Assembly (NCBI RefSeq): GCF_002872075.1
Contig: NZ_PGGU01000002.1
Coordinates: 110,854-174,853 of the forward strand
Source: Microbacterium aurantiacum
Lineage (GTDB): Bacteria > Actinomycetota > Actinomycetes > Actinomycetales > Microbacteriaceae
Reading direction: 5' to 3'
DNA: 64,000 nucleotides
Each line of letters opens with the position of its first letter. Within the stretch, counting starts at the first letter, position 1. Below, piece by piece: positions 1-8,330 of the stretch. The position numbers and the translations under genes were made by a program. The notes beneath the pieces were generated by a model. It was not told where the DNA came from and searched no databases. It saw nothing but the letters and a program-made list of their open reading frames with translations.

Positions 1-1
1 A

Positions 2-181
2 GTGGCCCGCGTCACCGGCATCGACTTCACACCCGAGGTCGGCCCCCGCCGCGCCGGCGACCCCGACCGCATCGTGGCCACCGGCGAGCTCGCCGCGCGC
101 GACCTGGACTGGACCATGCGCTACTCGGTCGACGAGATGGTGCGCACCGGCTGGGAGGCCCGGCGCCACGCCGACCTGTGA
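2..181 (+). CDS. galE: UDP-glucose 4-epimerase, C-terminal fragment
   Basis: Only the last 59 codons are inside the window; the gene begins upstream of base 1. The translated tail contains PRRAGDPDRIVATGELAARD, followed by a tryptophan and a DEMVR stretch. This matches the C-terminus of GalE-type short-chain dehydrogenase/epimerases: a PRR.GD substrate-loop segment, then the terminal helix with D/E-M and a final W. GalE interconverts UDP-glucose and UDP-galactose in the cytoplasm. It ends 69 bases before the convergent end of the levan fructotransferase gene, so it does not belong to that operon. The NAD-binding domain and catalytic YxxxK are outside the window, so another extended-SDR sugar nucleotide epimerase cannot be excluded. 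Confidence 0.72.
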   Translation: MARVTGIDFTPEVGPRRAGDPDRIVATGELAARDLDWTMRYSVDEMVRTGWEARRHADL

Positions 182-250
182 TCGCGGAGTCCGGCGCCGG
201 GCCGACCCCGGCGGCGCAGCATCGGGAAGCCGTCGCCGCCGGGCATGTGG

Positions 251-1837
251 TCAGATCGGGCTGCCGAACTCCCGGATCGTGATCCCGGAGAAGGTCGCCG
301 GGCCGCCGTCCGAGTAGAACGAGATCCCCACGTCGCCCTCGGCGAAGTGCACCTGCTGTGAAAGCACGGTGTGACCGGCGTTGACGAACACTTCGACGCT
401 CTGCGTGTCCACGAAGATGCGCAAGTGCACCGAACGTGCGTTCGCGTCGATCGGCGCCGCGGCCCGCGCGTACGGGCTGAGCACGAATCCTGCGAGGTCA
501 GACGGCCCTCGATCCACGTAGAGTTCATCGCCGTATTTGCCGATATTGGTGTGCCGGCTTCCATCCGCGGACCGGCCGACCGACACTCCGACATTCGTCG
601 CGTCATTCCAGGCGATATCCAGCTCCAGTTCGTATGCCCGCCCGCTCCACGGCAGCACCGCACCGCCGTCGACCGTGCGATCCGGCAGCGATGTCGTCGC
701 CGTGGCATACCCCGACAGTGCCTCGACCGGGCTGCTGAGCAGGACGTGCCGGCCTCCTTCGTGGACGAGGCGCAACTCGCGCACGATGGAGTTCTGCCCG
801 TTGTACCCATCCGAGGCGTCGGTGGGCACGTCGCGCGCGGCGTACTTCCAGTTGTTCATCCACGCGATCGCCAGGCGCCTGTCATCCGGCGCGCCGGCCT
901 TCGGCCAGGTGACGGCGGCGTACCAGTCCCATCCCCAGTCGAGCCACTGCGGGGTGAGATCGTCTGCGGTGAACTGCGTGCCGTTCCAGGAACCTGTCCA
1001 ATAGGCGTAGGTCATCGGAAGGCCCACGCCGTACGCGTCCATGCTCGCCGCGAAGATCCAGCGCCGCGTGCCGTCGTCGGCGTTCATCTCGAAGAGATCC
1101 GGGCATTCGATTCCGCCGAGGGCGTGGTTCGGATAGTCGAAGTTCGATGTCCACTGCCAATCGCGCAGGTTCCCCGAGGTGTAGAACGATGCGTATCGAG
1201 CCCGTCCGATGACGCAGACCCACTCCGCGCGGGCCGCATCCCAATGGATCTTCGGGTCTCGGAACCACTCGGCGTTCTCTACCTCGGCCGGTGTGGATGC
1301 CGTGCGCCCATCGGCGTTCACGATGACTGGGTCGGCGAGCGCCGTGAAGGTGAAGCCGCCGTCCGTCGACCAGTAGAGGTACTGCTCCTGGTACTTGCGG
1401 ATTCCGTCGGTCGGTTGCGTCGCGAGGGCGATGACGGCTCCGACGCCGAATCCCGCCGTGTCGTCCACGTCGACGACAGCCGAGCCGGACCACACCGGGA
1501 AGTCCGGTTGCAGCGGCATGACCGTCCCGTGATGCGTGAACGAGACTCCGTCGGCAGTGGTCGCGTGATCCCAGCCTCCTGGGCCGTTGTTCTGACCGGA
1601 CTGCAGGTAGTACAGCTGATAGGCGCCGTTCGTCGTGACGGGACGCTGCGGATCGCAGAGCCACCCTGACGGAGGCGTCATGTGGTAGATCGCGCGCAGC
1701 GAACCGGCGTTCGGCGACGAGATCTGCGTAGCCGCCTGAGCGTGGCCGGCGGCAGGGGCTGCGTTGCCGAAGAACAACGTCAGCGCTCCGATACTGGCGC
1801 CCTGCAGCATGCTGCGGCGGGAGATGGGTTGCTTCAT
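251..1837 (-). CDS. lftA: Levan fructotransferase (GH32), Tat-exported, DFA-IV forming
   Basis: A 528-residue GH32 protein. Residues 1-36 form a twin-arginine signal (SRRSML, hydrophobic stretch, AxA-like cleavage near 30-36). The catalytic beta-propeller follows, with the nucleophile in WLCDPQ (D62, replacing the usual WMNDPNG), the transition-state Asp in FRDP (D194) and the acid/base in GGIECPD (E244). A C-terminal beta-sandwich spans about 370-528. The variant WLCDPQRP box and the overall sequence recall the levan fructotransferases of Arthrobacter and Microbacterium, which cut levan intramolecularly to release difructose dianhydride IV, rather than ordinary levanases. It is the last gene of the operon that starts at 7688 and has its own AGAGGA ribosome site. 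The family is secure from motifs. The precise product is recognised from memory of the family, not from a search. Confidence 0.88.
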   Translation of the reverse strand: MKQPISRRSMLQGASIGALTLFFGNAAPAAGHAQAATQISSPNAGSLRAIYHMTPPSGWLCDPQRPVTTNGAYQLYYLQSGQNNGPGGWDHATTADGVSFTHHGTVMPLQPDFPVWSGSAVVDVDDTAGFGVGAVIALATQPTDGIRKYQEQYLYWSTDGGFTFTALADPVIVNADGRTASTPAEVENAEWFRDPKIHWDAARAEWVCVIGRARYASFYTSGNLRDWQWTSNFDYPNHALGGIECPDLFEMNADDGTRRWIFAASMDAYGVGLPMTYAYWTGSWNGTQFTADDLTPQWLDWGWDWYAAVTWPKAGAPDDRRLAIAWMNNWKYAARDVPTDASDGYNGQNSIVRELRLVHEGGRHVLLSSPVEALSGYATATTSLPDRTVDGGAVLPWSGRAYELELDIAWNDATNVGVSVGRSADGSRHTNIGKYGDELYVDRGPSDLAGFVLSPYARAAAPIDANARSVHLRIFVDTQSVEVFVNAGHTVLSQQVHFAEGDVGISFYSDGGPATFSGITIREFGSPI

Positions 1838-1856
1838 TGCATTCCTCTCAAGTCGT

Positions 1857-1878
1857 CCGGGCGCGACGATGCGCCCGG
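1857..1878 (-). terminator. Intercistronic hairpin between lacI and lftA
   Basis: CCGGGCGC and GCGCCCGG form a perfect 8-bp stem around the 6-nt loop GACGAT, in the 95-base gap between the regulator stop and the lftA start. No U-run follows. It could be a partial terminator, an RNA-processing or stability element, or part of a leader setting lftA expression apart from the transport genes. Confidence 0.5.
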
Positions 1879-1932
1879 CACGGTGAACATCATCGATGGG
1901 CGGGAGGGGGAAGAAGTGGGGGTGCGGTCCCG

Positions 1933-2952
1933 TCAGACCGACTGCCGGAGGATCGGCGGGCAGACGATGAGCCGTGGCTCCGATCCGGTGTCGGCGTCGA
2001 TTCCGAGAAGGATGCGCACCCCGGCCGCACCGAGCTCGTAGTGCGGCAGCGCCACGGTCGACAGCGGCGGGCGCAGATGAGCAGCGATGACGTCCTGGTT
2101 GTCGAAGCCGATCACGGCGACATCCTCCGGGATACGCAGTCCCTGTTCGCGGAGGCCGTCATAGAGGCCCATCGCCACCCGGTCGTTGTGGCAGAACACG
2201 GCTGTCGCACCGGACGCCACGATTCGCGGCGTCGTGGCGTACCCGCCCCCCTGCTCCGGCGACGCCGGGAACACCAGCGCATCGTCGAACTCGACTCCCG
2301 CTCCCTCGAGCGCGGACCGGTATCCGGCCAGGCGGCCGGTCTGCGCGGGCGACGGTGTGGTCGTGTTGATGAAGGCGATACGGCGATGCCCGGCGGCGAG
2401 CAGTTCCTCTGTCGCGGTGCGGCCGCCCTGCTCCTCGTCGGGGACGACGGCAGGCAGTCCGCCCTCGGCGGCGAAGCATCCGACGAGCACGGTGTCCGTC
2501 GCGTGCAGCGCTTCCGGCACGACGACCTCCCGGTGGTACCAGGTCGAATAGAGGACGCCGTGCACCTGGTGCTCGAGCATCATCGCGATCGCCTCGGCCT
2601 CGGCCTCGTCGTTGCCGTCCGTGTTGGCGACCAGGAGCACGTAGCCGTGCTTCCACGCCTCGTCCTGGGCACCGTGGATGATCTGACCGGCGAACGGCGT
2701 CGTGGCGATCTGGTCGGCCACGAGTCCGATGAACCGGGATGTCCCCTGCGAGAGGGTCTTCGCGAGGGCATTCGGACGATAGCCGAGCGACGCGACCGCC
2801 TCCTGCACTCTGCGGCGGGCATCCTCGCCGATCCGCGCGCCGGGCTTGTCGTTGACGACATGCGAGACCGTCGCCACGGAGACACCGGCGACTTCGGCGA
2901 CATCTCGCATCGTGACGCTGGGCGTGTGGGAACCGCGTGCTGAGGTGCTCAT
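1933..2952 (-). CDS. LacI-family repressor of the levan/DFA operon
   Basis: A 339-residue LacI/GalR regulator. The N-terminal helix-turn-helix (VTMRDVAEVAGVSVATVSHV, about residues 14-33) is followed by the hinge helix with NALAKTLS and a periplasmic-binding-protein-like effector domain (about 65-335), containing the GFDNQDVIAAHLRPPLSTV stretch typical of the family. The start at 2952 was chosen because it overlaps the upstream permease stop by ATGA. An upstream in-frame start would lie inside the permease coding region. It sits inside the operon it probably controls. Likely targets are the two tandem CG-centred operators over the promoter at 7711-7764. The effector is inferred to be a fructose dianhydride or fructo-oligosaccharide; nothing in the sequence fixes it. 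Confidence 0.88.
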   Translation of the reverse strand: MSTSARGSHTPSVTMRDVAEVAGVSVATVSHVVNDKPGARIGEDARRRVQEAVASLGYRPNALAKTLSQGTSRFIGLVADQIATTPFAGQIIHGAQDEAWKHGYVLLVANTDGNDEAEAEAIAMMLEHQVHGVLYSTWYHREVVVPEALHATDTVLVGCFAAEGGLPAVVPDEEQGGRTATEELLAAGHRRIAFINTTTPSPAQTGRLAGYRSALEGAGVEFDDALVFPASPEQGGGYATTPRIVASGATAVFCHNDRVAMGLYDGLREQGLRIPEDVAVIGFDNQDVIAAHLRPPLSTVALPHYELGAAGVRILLGIDADTGSEPRLIVCPPILRQSV

Positions 2953-3860
2953 CCCTTTGTCGCTCCGCTCTCGAGTCCGTAGATCATGGCCTTGTTCAGC
3001 AGGAGGAACACCAGCAGCAGCGGCGTCACCGTGACGCACACCGCGGCGAAAGTCGCCGTCCAGTCGGTGTTGCCCATCGCCCCAATGTAGTTCTGCAGAC
3101 CGAGCGGGATGGTCTTGAGGCCATCGGAGAGCACGAACGTGTTCGCGAAGATGAAGTCGTTCCAGATGAAGATGCTGTTGACGAGGACCACCGTGATGAT
3201 GGTGTTCACCGACAGCGGGAATGTGATCCGGCCGAAGATCCGGTACGGACCTGCGCCGTCGAGCGATGCCGCCTCGTAGGTCTCCCTCGGGATGTACTCA
3301 TAGAACGAGGAGAACAGGTACACGGCCATGGGCAGCGCGAACGCCGCGAGCGGAATGATCATCGACAGATGCGTGTCCAGCAGTCCCACTTGGGAGTAGT
3401 CGATGAAGAGAGGCACCAGCGCGATCTGCACCGGCACGATGATGCCGAGGAGGAAGAGCGCCCGCACGGCGTTGCTGAACCGGAAGCCGAGCACCTGCAA
3501 CGCGAAGGCGGCCATCATCCCCGCGACGACGATGAGAACGCTCGAACCCAGGGTGACGATCAGGCTGTTCAGGATGCTGAGCCAGAGGTTGCCGGTTGCG
3601 AAAGCCCGCTCGTAGTTCTCGAGCGTGAACTCAGACGGCAGCGCGAACGGGTTCCCGCCCGCGAAGTCCGCCGCTGTGCGGAAGCTCGTGATGAACAGCC
3701 AGGCCAGCGGATAGACCTGAACCACCACGATCAGCGCGATCGTCACGGTCAGCAGCGTCCGCTGCACCGGGAGCCGTGTGGAGCGACGGCGTCGACGCCG
3801 GGGGCGCGAGGCGGGCGGTGGCACCGATACAGCCGGCGCGGTGAGGACGGAGGCGGTCAC
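2949..3860 (-). CDS. Sugar ABC transporter permease, MalG/AraQ type
   Basis: A 303-residue CUT1-family inner-membrane permease with six predicted membrane spans, after an arginine-rich cytoplasmic N-terminus (RPRRRRRRSTRLP). The EAA loop that docks the ATPase is visible as YEAASLDGAGPYRIFGRITF near residue 210. The GTG start at 3860 gives a GTGA overlap with the preceding permease and replaces a longer open frame lacking any start signal. With the partner permease and binding lipoprotein it should form an importer. No ATPase gene lies nearby, as is usual for actinobacterial sugar importers that share an MsiK-like ATPase. The substrate is inferred from lftA as DFA IV or short fructans. Confidence 0.88.
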   Translation of the reverse strand: MTASVLTAPAVSVPPPASRPRRRRRRSTRLPVQRTLLTVTIALIVVVQVYPLAWLFITSFRTAADFAGGNPFALPSEFTLENYERAFATGNLWLSILNSLIVTLGSSVLIVVAGMMAAFALQVLGFRFSNAVRALFLLGIIVPVQIALVPLFIDYSQVGLLDTHLSMIIPLAAFALPMAVYLFSSFYEYIPRETYEAASLDGAGPYRIFGRITFPLSVNTIITVVLVNSIFIWNDFIFANTFVLSDGLKTIPLGLQNYIGAMGNTDWTATFAAVCVTVTPLLLVFLLLNKAMIYGLESGATKG

Positions 3861-4810
3861 GAGTCGTCCCTTCGACGAAGCAGGAGCAGGATGAGGCCGA
3901 CGGCGACGAGGCACTCGACGACGATGAACACCGAGATCGCGCTGGCGTAGCCGTAGTCCGTGTGCACGAAGGCCGTCTTGTACATGTACGTGGTCAGCAG
4001 TTCGGACGCCTGACCCGGACCGCCTCCGGTGAGCAGGTACGGGATGTCGAACCCGCGCAGGGCGAAGGTCGTCGCCATGATCGTGGTCGTGATCCAGACC
4101 GGCCGGATGTACCGGAAGCGGATGCGCCAGAACACCTGCCACCACGACGCGCCGTCGAGGCGGGCGGCCTCTTCGAGTTCACGAGGCACGGCGATGAGCG
4201 CGGCATAGATGATCAGCATGTAGAGACCGGTGAATCGCCAGCCTTCGGGGATCGACACGGCGGCGAGCACGGTCTGCACGTCCGACAGCCACGCGGTCTG
4301 CAGCCCTTCGAGACCGATCCACGCGAGGCCCTGATTGATGAGGCCTGCGGGATCCAGCGAGTACACCCGCTGGAACAGGAAGGCGATGGCGACGGTGGAG
4401 ATGACGGCGGGCAGCAGGTACAGCGTCTTGACGAGCTCGCGCGCCTTCGGCAGCGCCGTGAGCAGGCCGGCGACGATGAGTGCTCCGCCGAGCTGCAGGA
4501 CCAGGCAGATGGCGAGGTAGCCGAGCGCGTTGCCGAAGGCGGTCCAGAACACGTCGTCACGGCTGAGCATCTTGATGTAGTTGTCGATGCCGACGAAGAC
4601 CATGTCGGTGATCCCGTCCCAGCGGAAGAAGCTGAGCACGAGGGACTGCACGATGGGCAGCAGCACGGCGACGCCGTAGAGCAACAGCGGCGGAATGAGG
4701 AACACCGCGACGGACAGCGCCGAGCGTCGTGGCAGCATTGACGTCGACATCGGCCGCCGGGGTGGGCGCGGACGCACCGCACCCACCTCGGCCTGTGCGA
4801 TCTCAGCCAT
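3857..4810 (-). CDS. Sugar ABC transporter permease, MalF/UgpA type
   Basis: A 317-residue CUT1 permease starting MAEIAQAE, with six predicted spans and the EAA loop LEEAARLDGASWWQVFWRIR near residue 225. It is the first-permease partner of the downstream MalG-type protein, which it overlaps by four bases. The start at 4810 overlaps the upstream binding-protein stop by eight bases (ATGGCTGA), which argues for translational coupling. An in-frame upstream ATG at 4870 would intrude 68 bases into the binding-protein gene and is not favoured. Transport specificity is inferred only from operon membership with two GH32-fold enzymes. Confidence 0.88.
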   Translation of the reverse strand: MAEIAQAEVGAVRPRPPRRPMSTSMLPRRSALSVAVFLIPPLLLYGVAVLLPIVQSLVLSFFRWDGITDMVFVGIDNYIKMLSRDDVFWTAFGNALGYLAICLVLQLGGALIVAGLLTALPKARELVKTLYLLPAVISTVAIAFLFQRVYSLDPAGLINQGLAWIGLEGLQTAWLSDVQTVLAAVSIPEGWRFTGLYMLIIYAALIAVPRELEEAARLDGASWWQVFWRIRFRYIRPVWITTTIMATTFALRGFDIPYLLTGGGPGQASELLTTYMYKTAFVHTDYGYASAISVFIVVECLVAVGLILLLLRRRDDS

Positions 4811-6140
4811 CGCTGTTCTCCGCGAGAGCCTTGTCCATGGTCTCGATGAAGTCGTCCGGCGTGATCTCACCCTGCACGAGCAGCGTCAGCTCCTGCTGCA
4901 GCCGCGTGTTCGTCGCCGGGTCCAGCTGGGTGTCCCACGGCATCGCGATCGCCGAGCCGACATCGTTCGTCTGGTCGACGGCACGCGAGTACAGCTCCGT
5001 GGCGTTGTCCGGGATGGTCGTCGCCGCGCCCGCCGTCGGAGACAGCGCTCCGGTGGATGCGTAGAGCTCGGGGTAACGCTCGAGCGCGAACGCCAGGAAG
5101 TCGCGGACGAGGGGGTCATAGGTCCTCGCGTTCACGGCCATGCCGATACCGGACGGCGTGACGTATTCGTTGTCCGCGGTGACGGCTCCGTCGACGGTCG
5201 GCAGCGTGAAGTAGTCCACCGAGTCGCGCACCGCCGGGTCGAGGGCATCCGTCGCGAGGTTGCCGAGTTCCCAGGTGCCGATGTTGTAGACGGCCGCCTT
5301 GCCGGAGGTGAAGAGCGCCTGAGCATCCGCGTAGCCCGTGGACGAGAAGCCCTCCGCGAAGCATCCTGCCTGTCCGAGCGAATACAGCCATTCCGCGGCC
5401 GCCCGTCCGGCGGGGTCGGCGAACGAGGCGTCGCCGTTCTTCAGATCCTGCACGTAGTCGGGGCCGGCCAGCCGGAACGGGTAGTAGGCCATGTAGCGCT
5501 CCAGCGGCCACTGGTCCGCCCCGTCCAGGGCGATCGGGGTGATCCCGGCAGCGCGCAGATCCTTGCACATCTGCGGGAAGTCATCGAGCGTGGCGGGGAC
5601 GGCGACGCCGGCCTGGTCGAACAGCGCGGTGTTGTACCAGAAGAACTCCAGCTGGAACTCGAAGGGCACCATGTACAGCGACCCGTCGTCGAAGCGCTGG
5701 TAGTTGAGCGCGGCCTCTCGGTATTCGTCCGCGAGCCCGAGATCGTCCAGCAGCAGTTCGACGTCGACCATCCGTCCCTGACCGGCGAGCTTCTGCGCGA
5801 AGGGCGTCGCGTCGGTGTCGAACAGTTCGGGCAGCTTGTTGGCGGCAGCGAGCGTCTCGTACTTCTGGATGTACGACGGGCGGTCCGGCGTCGTGATCAG
5901 GTTGAGCGAGAAGCCAGGGTGCTCCTGCGCGTACTCCTCGGCGATCTGCTCCATCGTGGTGATCACGCCGCCGTCTGCCGGCCGTGACAGCAGCCACGAG
6001 ATCTCACGGGGGACCACCTCTCCCTCAGGATCGATGTCGGTGGGTTCGGTGCCGGCGGAGGCACCGGCGCAGCCCGAGAGGGCGAGGGCGGCGGCGACGG
6101 CGACGGCGAACAACGCCATCCTGCGTACAGGTCGGATCAT
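4803..6140 (-). CDS. Sugar ABC transporter solute-binding lipoprotein
   Basis: A 445-residue extracellular solute-binding protein family 1 member. Residues 1-28 are a lipoprotein signal (MIRPVRRMALF, hydrophobic core) ending in the lipobox LSGC, so the mature protein would be anchored to the membrane outer face. The body has the alternating alpha/beta bilobal pattern of CUT1 binding proteins, with a tryptophan- and aromatic-rich cleft (EFFWYN, DGADQWPLERYMAYYPF). The start at 6140 was preferred over an in-frame ATG at 6164 because AAAGGAG lies seven bases before it. Its gene follows the GH32-like gene after 75 bases that contain an imperfect 16-bp tandem repeat (6172-6201). It probably captures the sugar released by the exported LftA. 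Confidence 0.88.
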   Translation of the reverse strand: MIRPVRRMALFAVAVAAALALSGCAGASAGTEPTDIDPEGEVVPREISWLLSRPADGGVITTMEQIAEEYAQEHPGFSLNLITTPDRPSYIQKYETLAAANKLPELFDTDATPFAQKLAGQGRMVDVELLLDDLGLADEYREAALNYQRFDDGSLYMVPFEFQLEFFWYNTALFDQAGVAVPATLDDFPQMCKDLRAAGITPIALDGADQWPLERYMAYYPFRLAGPDYVQDLKNGDASFADPAGRAAAEWLYSLGQAGCFAEGFSSTGYADAQALFTSGKAAVYNIGTWELGNLATDALDPAVRDSVDYFTLPTVDGAVTADNEYVTPSGIGMAVNARTYDPLVRDFLAFALERYPELYASTGALSPTAGAATTIPDNATELYSRAVDQTNDVGSAIAMPWDTQLDPATNTRLQQELTLLVQGEITPDDFIETMDKALAENSDG

Positions 6141-6215
6141 GGTCGATCTCCTTTGATTCGTCATGCGGGTGGTGGTCGGTGCGGGTAGTGGTCGGTGCGG
6201 GGCGGGGGTTCGACG

Positions 6216-7688
6216 TCAGGCCGTCGCCGCGATGAGATCGCTCCTCATCGGCTCCGGGTGGTCCCGAGCGTCACGGGTGAGCACGGTGAACTGGGTGAGA
6301 GTGACCTCGCCTTCGCCCACGAATGCCCCGACGCGGCCGACGCGGTGGTCGTACAGTCGCGTGCTGAGCACCGTGGAGTCGTCGACGGTCGCGACGCAGA
6401 GATCGCCGTCGACGATCACCTCGAGCTCGTGTTCGCCGGGGGCGAGGTCCACCGGCCGCTCCAGCTCGATGGCGAACGGAACATCGCCGGAGATCTGCCA
6501 TTGCTCGCCTCCGGTGGACGGACGCGGCCACCTGTCGAGCACGAGGCGCCCCCGCTGAGGCTCCAGCCGCAGGGCGTATCCGGTGTCGCCGTCCGCACTC
6601 GCACGCAGCAGCACGCCGCATTCACGCGTGCCCTCCGCGATGTCGAACCGCACGACGAGGCGGAAGGAATCCGCCGTGTTCGTCGCGGTGAGGACATCCG
6701 CGTATCCGTCCGGGGCACGCAGTGACGTCCCCGCGGGAAGCACGTCGCCCTGACCGGTGAACGTCTCGCGCAGCTCACGGGGCGGGTGGAAGGCCAGCGT
6801 GCCGTCGTCGCGCTGCTCGGCTTCGAGCACGGACAGGGTGCCGGCCCACTGCCAGGCCCCGTCATCACGTGCGCCCTCCCGCGACGCGATCCAGCCGAAG
6901 AAGAGGCGGCGGTCGCCCCGGGCCGCCGACTTCGCCGCATAGAAGGCGCGGCCGTCGAGAGTGTCGTGCTCGGGGACGATCCACGGACCCCTGAGGCTCC
7001 GCGCCATTCGGTAGCGCGTCGTGAACGAGTCGCTGAACTCGGACGAGACGAGGTACCACCAGTCGCCCCAGGAGAAGACTTCGGGGCATTCGTGGGCGAT
7101 GTAGCGGCGCGGATCCCAGAACGGCTCCGCAGGCTCCCAGGACTCGAGGTCCCTCGAGACGCACTGCGCGATCACTCCGCGTCGACGTGCTGGCCCCTGC
7201 GTGTGCCGGGCGGTGATCAGCATCCGCCAGAGGTGGTCGCCCTCGTCCCAGAAGACGAAGGGATCTCGCCAGTCGGCTGTCTCATATCCGGCCGTGGCGC
7301 CGAAGGTGTCCGCCGGCCGGCGCTCCCAGGAGCGCATGCCGTCACGGCTCGTCGCATGGGCGACCAGCTGCAGGGGCAGCCCGTCCGCGCCTCGCTCTGC
7401 AGGATTCTGAGCGGTGTAGAACGCATGGTGGGTGCCGTCGTCATCGAGCACGATGCTGCCGGTGTAGATGTTGAAGTCGGATGCTCCGGGCCCGCCGGAC
7501 TCGATCGCTTCGCCGATCTCGGCGAAGTCCACGAGGTTCTCCGTCGTCACCCGATGCCACGGCATGCCCTCTTTGGGGGTGCGCCGCGTCTCATGCAGGT
7601 AGAAGAGGTGGAACACACCGTCCTCCTGCCAGGGGATCACATCCCCCACCCATCCGTCCGTCGGCCGGTAGAACCCTCGCTGGCTCAT
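6216..7688 (-). CDS. Atypical cytoplasmic GH32-fold glycoside hydrolase, possible DFA IV or fructan hydrolase
   Basis: A 490-residue protein without a signal peptide. The N-terminal five-bladed propeller keeps the three GH32 acids: Asp16 in GWVGDVIPW (position of WMNDPNG), Asp142 in WRDPF and Glu200 in AHECPE. A beta-sandwich covers about 330-490. The nucleophile motif is far from canonical invertases, so the substrate probably differs. It is the first gene of the operon and follows the regulated promoter at 7727-7756. Because LftA outside the cell would release a cyclic difructose dianhydride, and the operon supplies an importer, hydrolysis of that dianhydride to fructose is the most economical role. 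This is inference. A beta-fructosidase acting on levanbiose-type oligomers is the main alternative. Confidence 0.72.
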   Translation of the reverse strand: MSQRGFYRPTDGWVGDVIPWQEDGVFHLFYLHETRRTPKEGMPWHRVTTENLVDFAEIGEAIESGGPGASDFNIYTGSIVLDDDGTHHAFYTAQNPAERGADGLPLQLVAHATSRDGMRSWERRPADTFGATAGYETADWRDPFVFWDEGDHLWRMLITARHTQGPARRRGVIAQCVSRDLESWEPAEPFWDPRRYIAHECPEVFSWGDWWYLVSSEFSDSFTTRYRMARSLRGPWIVPEHDTLDGRAFYAAKSAARGDRRLFFGWIASREGARDDGAWQWAGTLSVLEAEQRDDGTLAFHPPRELRETFTGQGDVLPAGTSLRAPDGYADVLTATNTADSFRLVVRFDIAEGTRECGVLLRASADGDTGYALRLEPQRGRLVLDRWPRPSTGGEQWQISGDVPFAIELERPVDLAPGEHELEVIVDGDLCVATVDDSTVLSTRLYDHRVGRVGAFVGEGEVTLTQFTVLTRDARDHPEPMRSDLIAATA

Positions 7689-7710
7689 TCGCGTCCCATC
7701 ACTTCATTGG

Positions 7711-7764
7711 TTAATCGGTTACGCAGATGCTAACGCGAAGTATTGCGCCTGGTCAAGCGGTTAA
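7711..7764 (-). promoter_or_regulatory. Promoter with two LacI-type operators for the lft operon
   Basis: Read leftward, TTGACC (7751-7756) and TAGCAT (7727-7732) are separated by 18 bases. A CG-centred imperfect palindrome TCAAGCGGTTAA (7753-7764, plus-strand reading) overlaps the -35, and a related one, TTAATCGGTTAC (7711-7722), lies just downstream of the -10. Two matched half-palindromes placed this way fit repression by the LacI protein encoded at 1933-2952. The divergent acetyltransferase gene shares this 102-base region. Confidence 0.65.
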
Positions 7765-7790
7765 TCAAAAGCTCGCCTTATCGTGGACGG

Positions 7791-8330
7791 ATGACGCAGC
7801 TGGTGGTCCGCGAGGCCCTCATAGACGACGCCGAGGAGGTCGCGGGCGTGCACGTGCGCTCTTGGCAGGCCGCGTATCGCGGACTCATCGATCAGAAGAT
7901 CCTCGACGGGCTGTCGATCGCCGACCGCGCTGAGGCCTGGCGCGGATTCGTCGTCGAGCCCCTGCCGACGACACTCGCCCTGCTGGTCGCCGTGCGCGAC
8001 GGGACCGTCGTCGGCTGGACGTCATTCGGGTCGGGTCGAGACGAAGACGGCAGCGCCGACGGCGAGATCTACGGAATCTACGCAGACCCCGCCGCCTGGT
8101 CGACGGGCGTCGGGCAGGCGCTCCTCGCCGCCGCAGAAGAGCGAATCGCGAATGCCGGTCACTCCCGCGCGTACTTATGGGTGCTCGACGGCAACGAACG
8201 GGCGGATTCGTTCTACGGCCGCCAGGGCTGGGTGGCCGACGGCGTGACGAAGATCGAGGAACGCCCCGGCCTCACCCTCGCCGAGCACCGCCGCGTGAAG
8301 GTGCTCGTCACGGCACCGCGGGAGCGCTGA
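7791..8330 (+). CDS. GNAT-family N-acetyltransferase
   Basis: A 179-residue protein beginning MTQLVVREA. It has the GNAT fold signatures: N-terminal VREALIDDAEEVAGVHVRSW, a central beta4 strand (GEIYGIYADP), the acetyl-CoA pyrophosphate loop STGVGQALLAAAEERI (about residues 103-118), and the C-terminal AYLWVLDGNERADSFYGRQGW with the FY motif. The start at 7791 lies six bases after TATCGT, consistent with a leaderless transcript; a 48-base upstream extension would run into the operator region. It is divergent from the lft operon, and its last 23 bases overlap the end of the convergent exported-protein gene. The acceptor substrate is not evident. A paralogous GNAT lies at 63420. Confidence 0.85.
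   Translation: MTQLVVREALIDDAEEVAGVHVRSWQAAYRGLIDQKILDGLSIADRAEAWRGFVVEPLPTTLALLVAVRDGTVVGWTSFGSGRDEDGSADGEIYGIYADPAAWSTGVGQALLAAAEERIANAGHSRAYLWVLDGNERADSFYGRQGWVADGVTKIEERPGLTLAEHRRVKVLVTAPRER

Noticed and set aside
371..1669. Long plus-strand open frame opposite lftA
   Set aside because: It is antisense to a clear GH32 gene, Arg/Val/Asp-rich without motifs, and typical of shadow frames in GC-rich DNA.
6172..6201. Imperfect 16-bp tandem repeat between the GH32-like and binding-protein genes as an operator
   Set aside because: GTGGTCGGTGCGGG occurs twice, but it lacks symmetry, lies inside the operon and has no promoter nearby. Replication slippage in GC-rich DNA is the simpler view.
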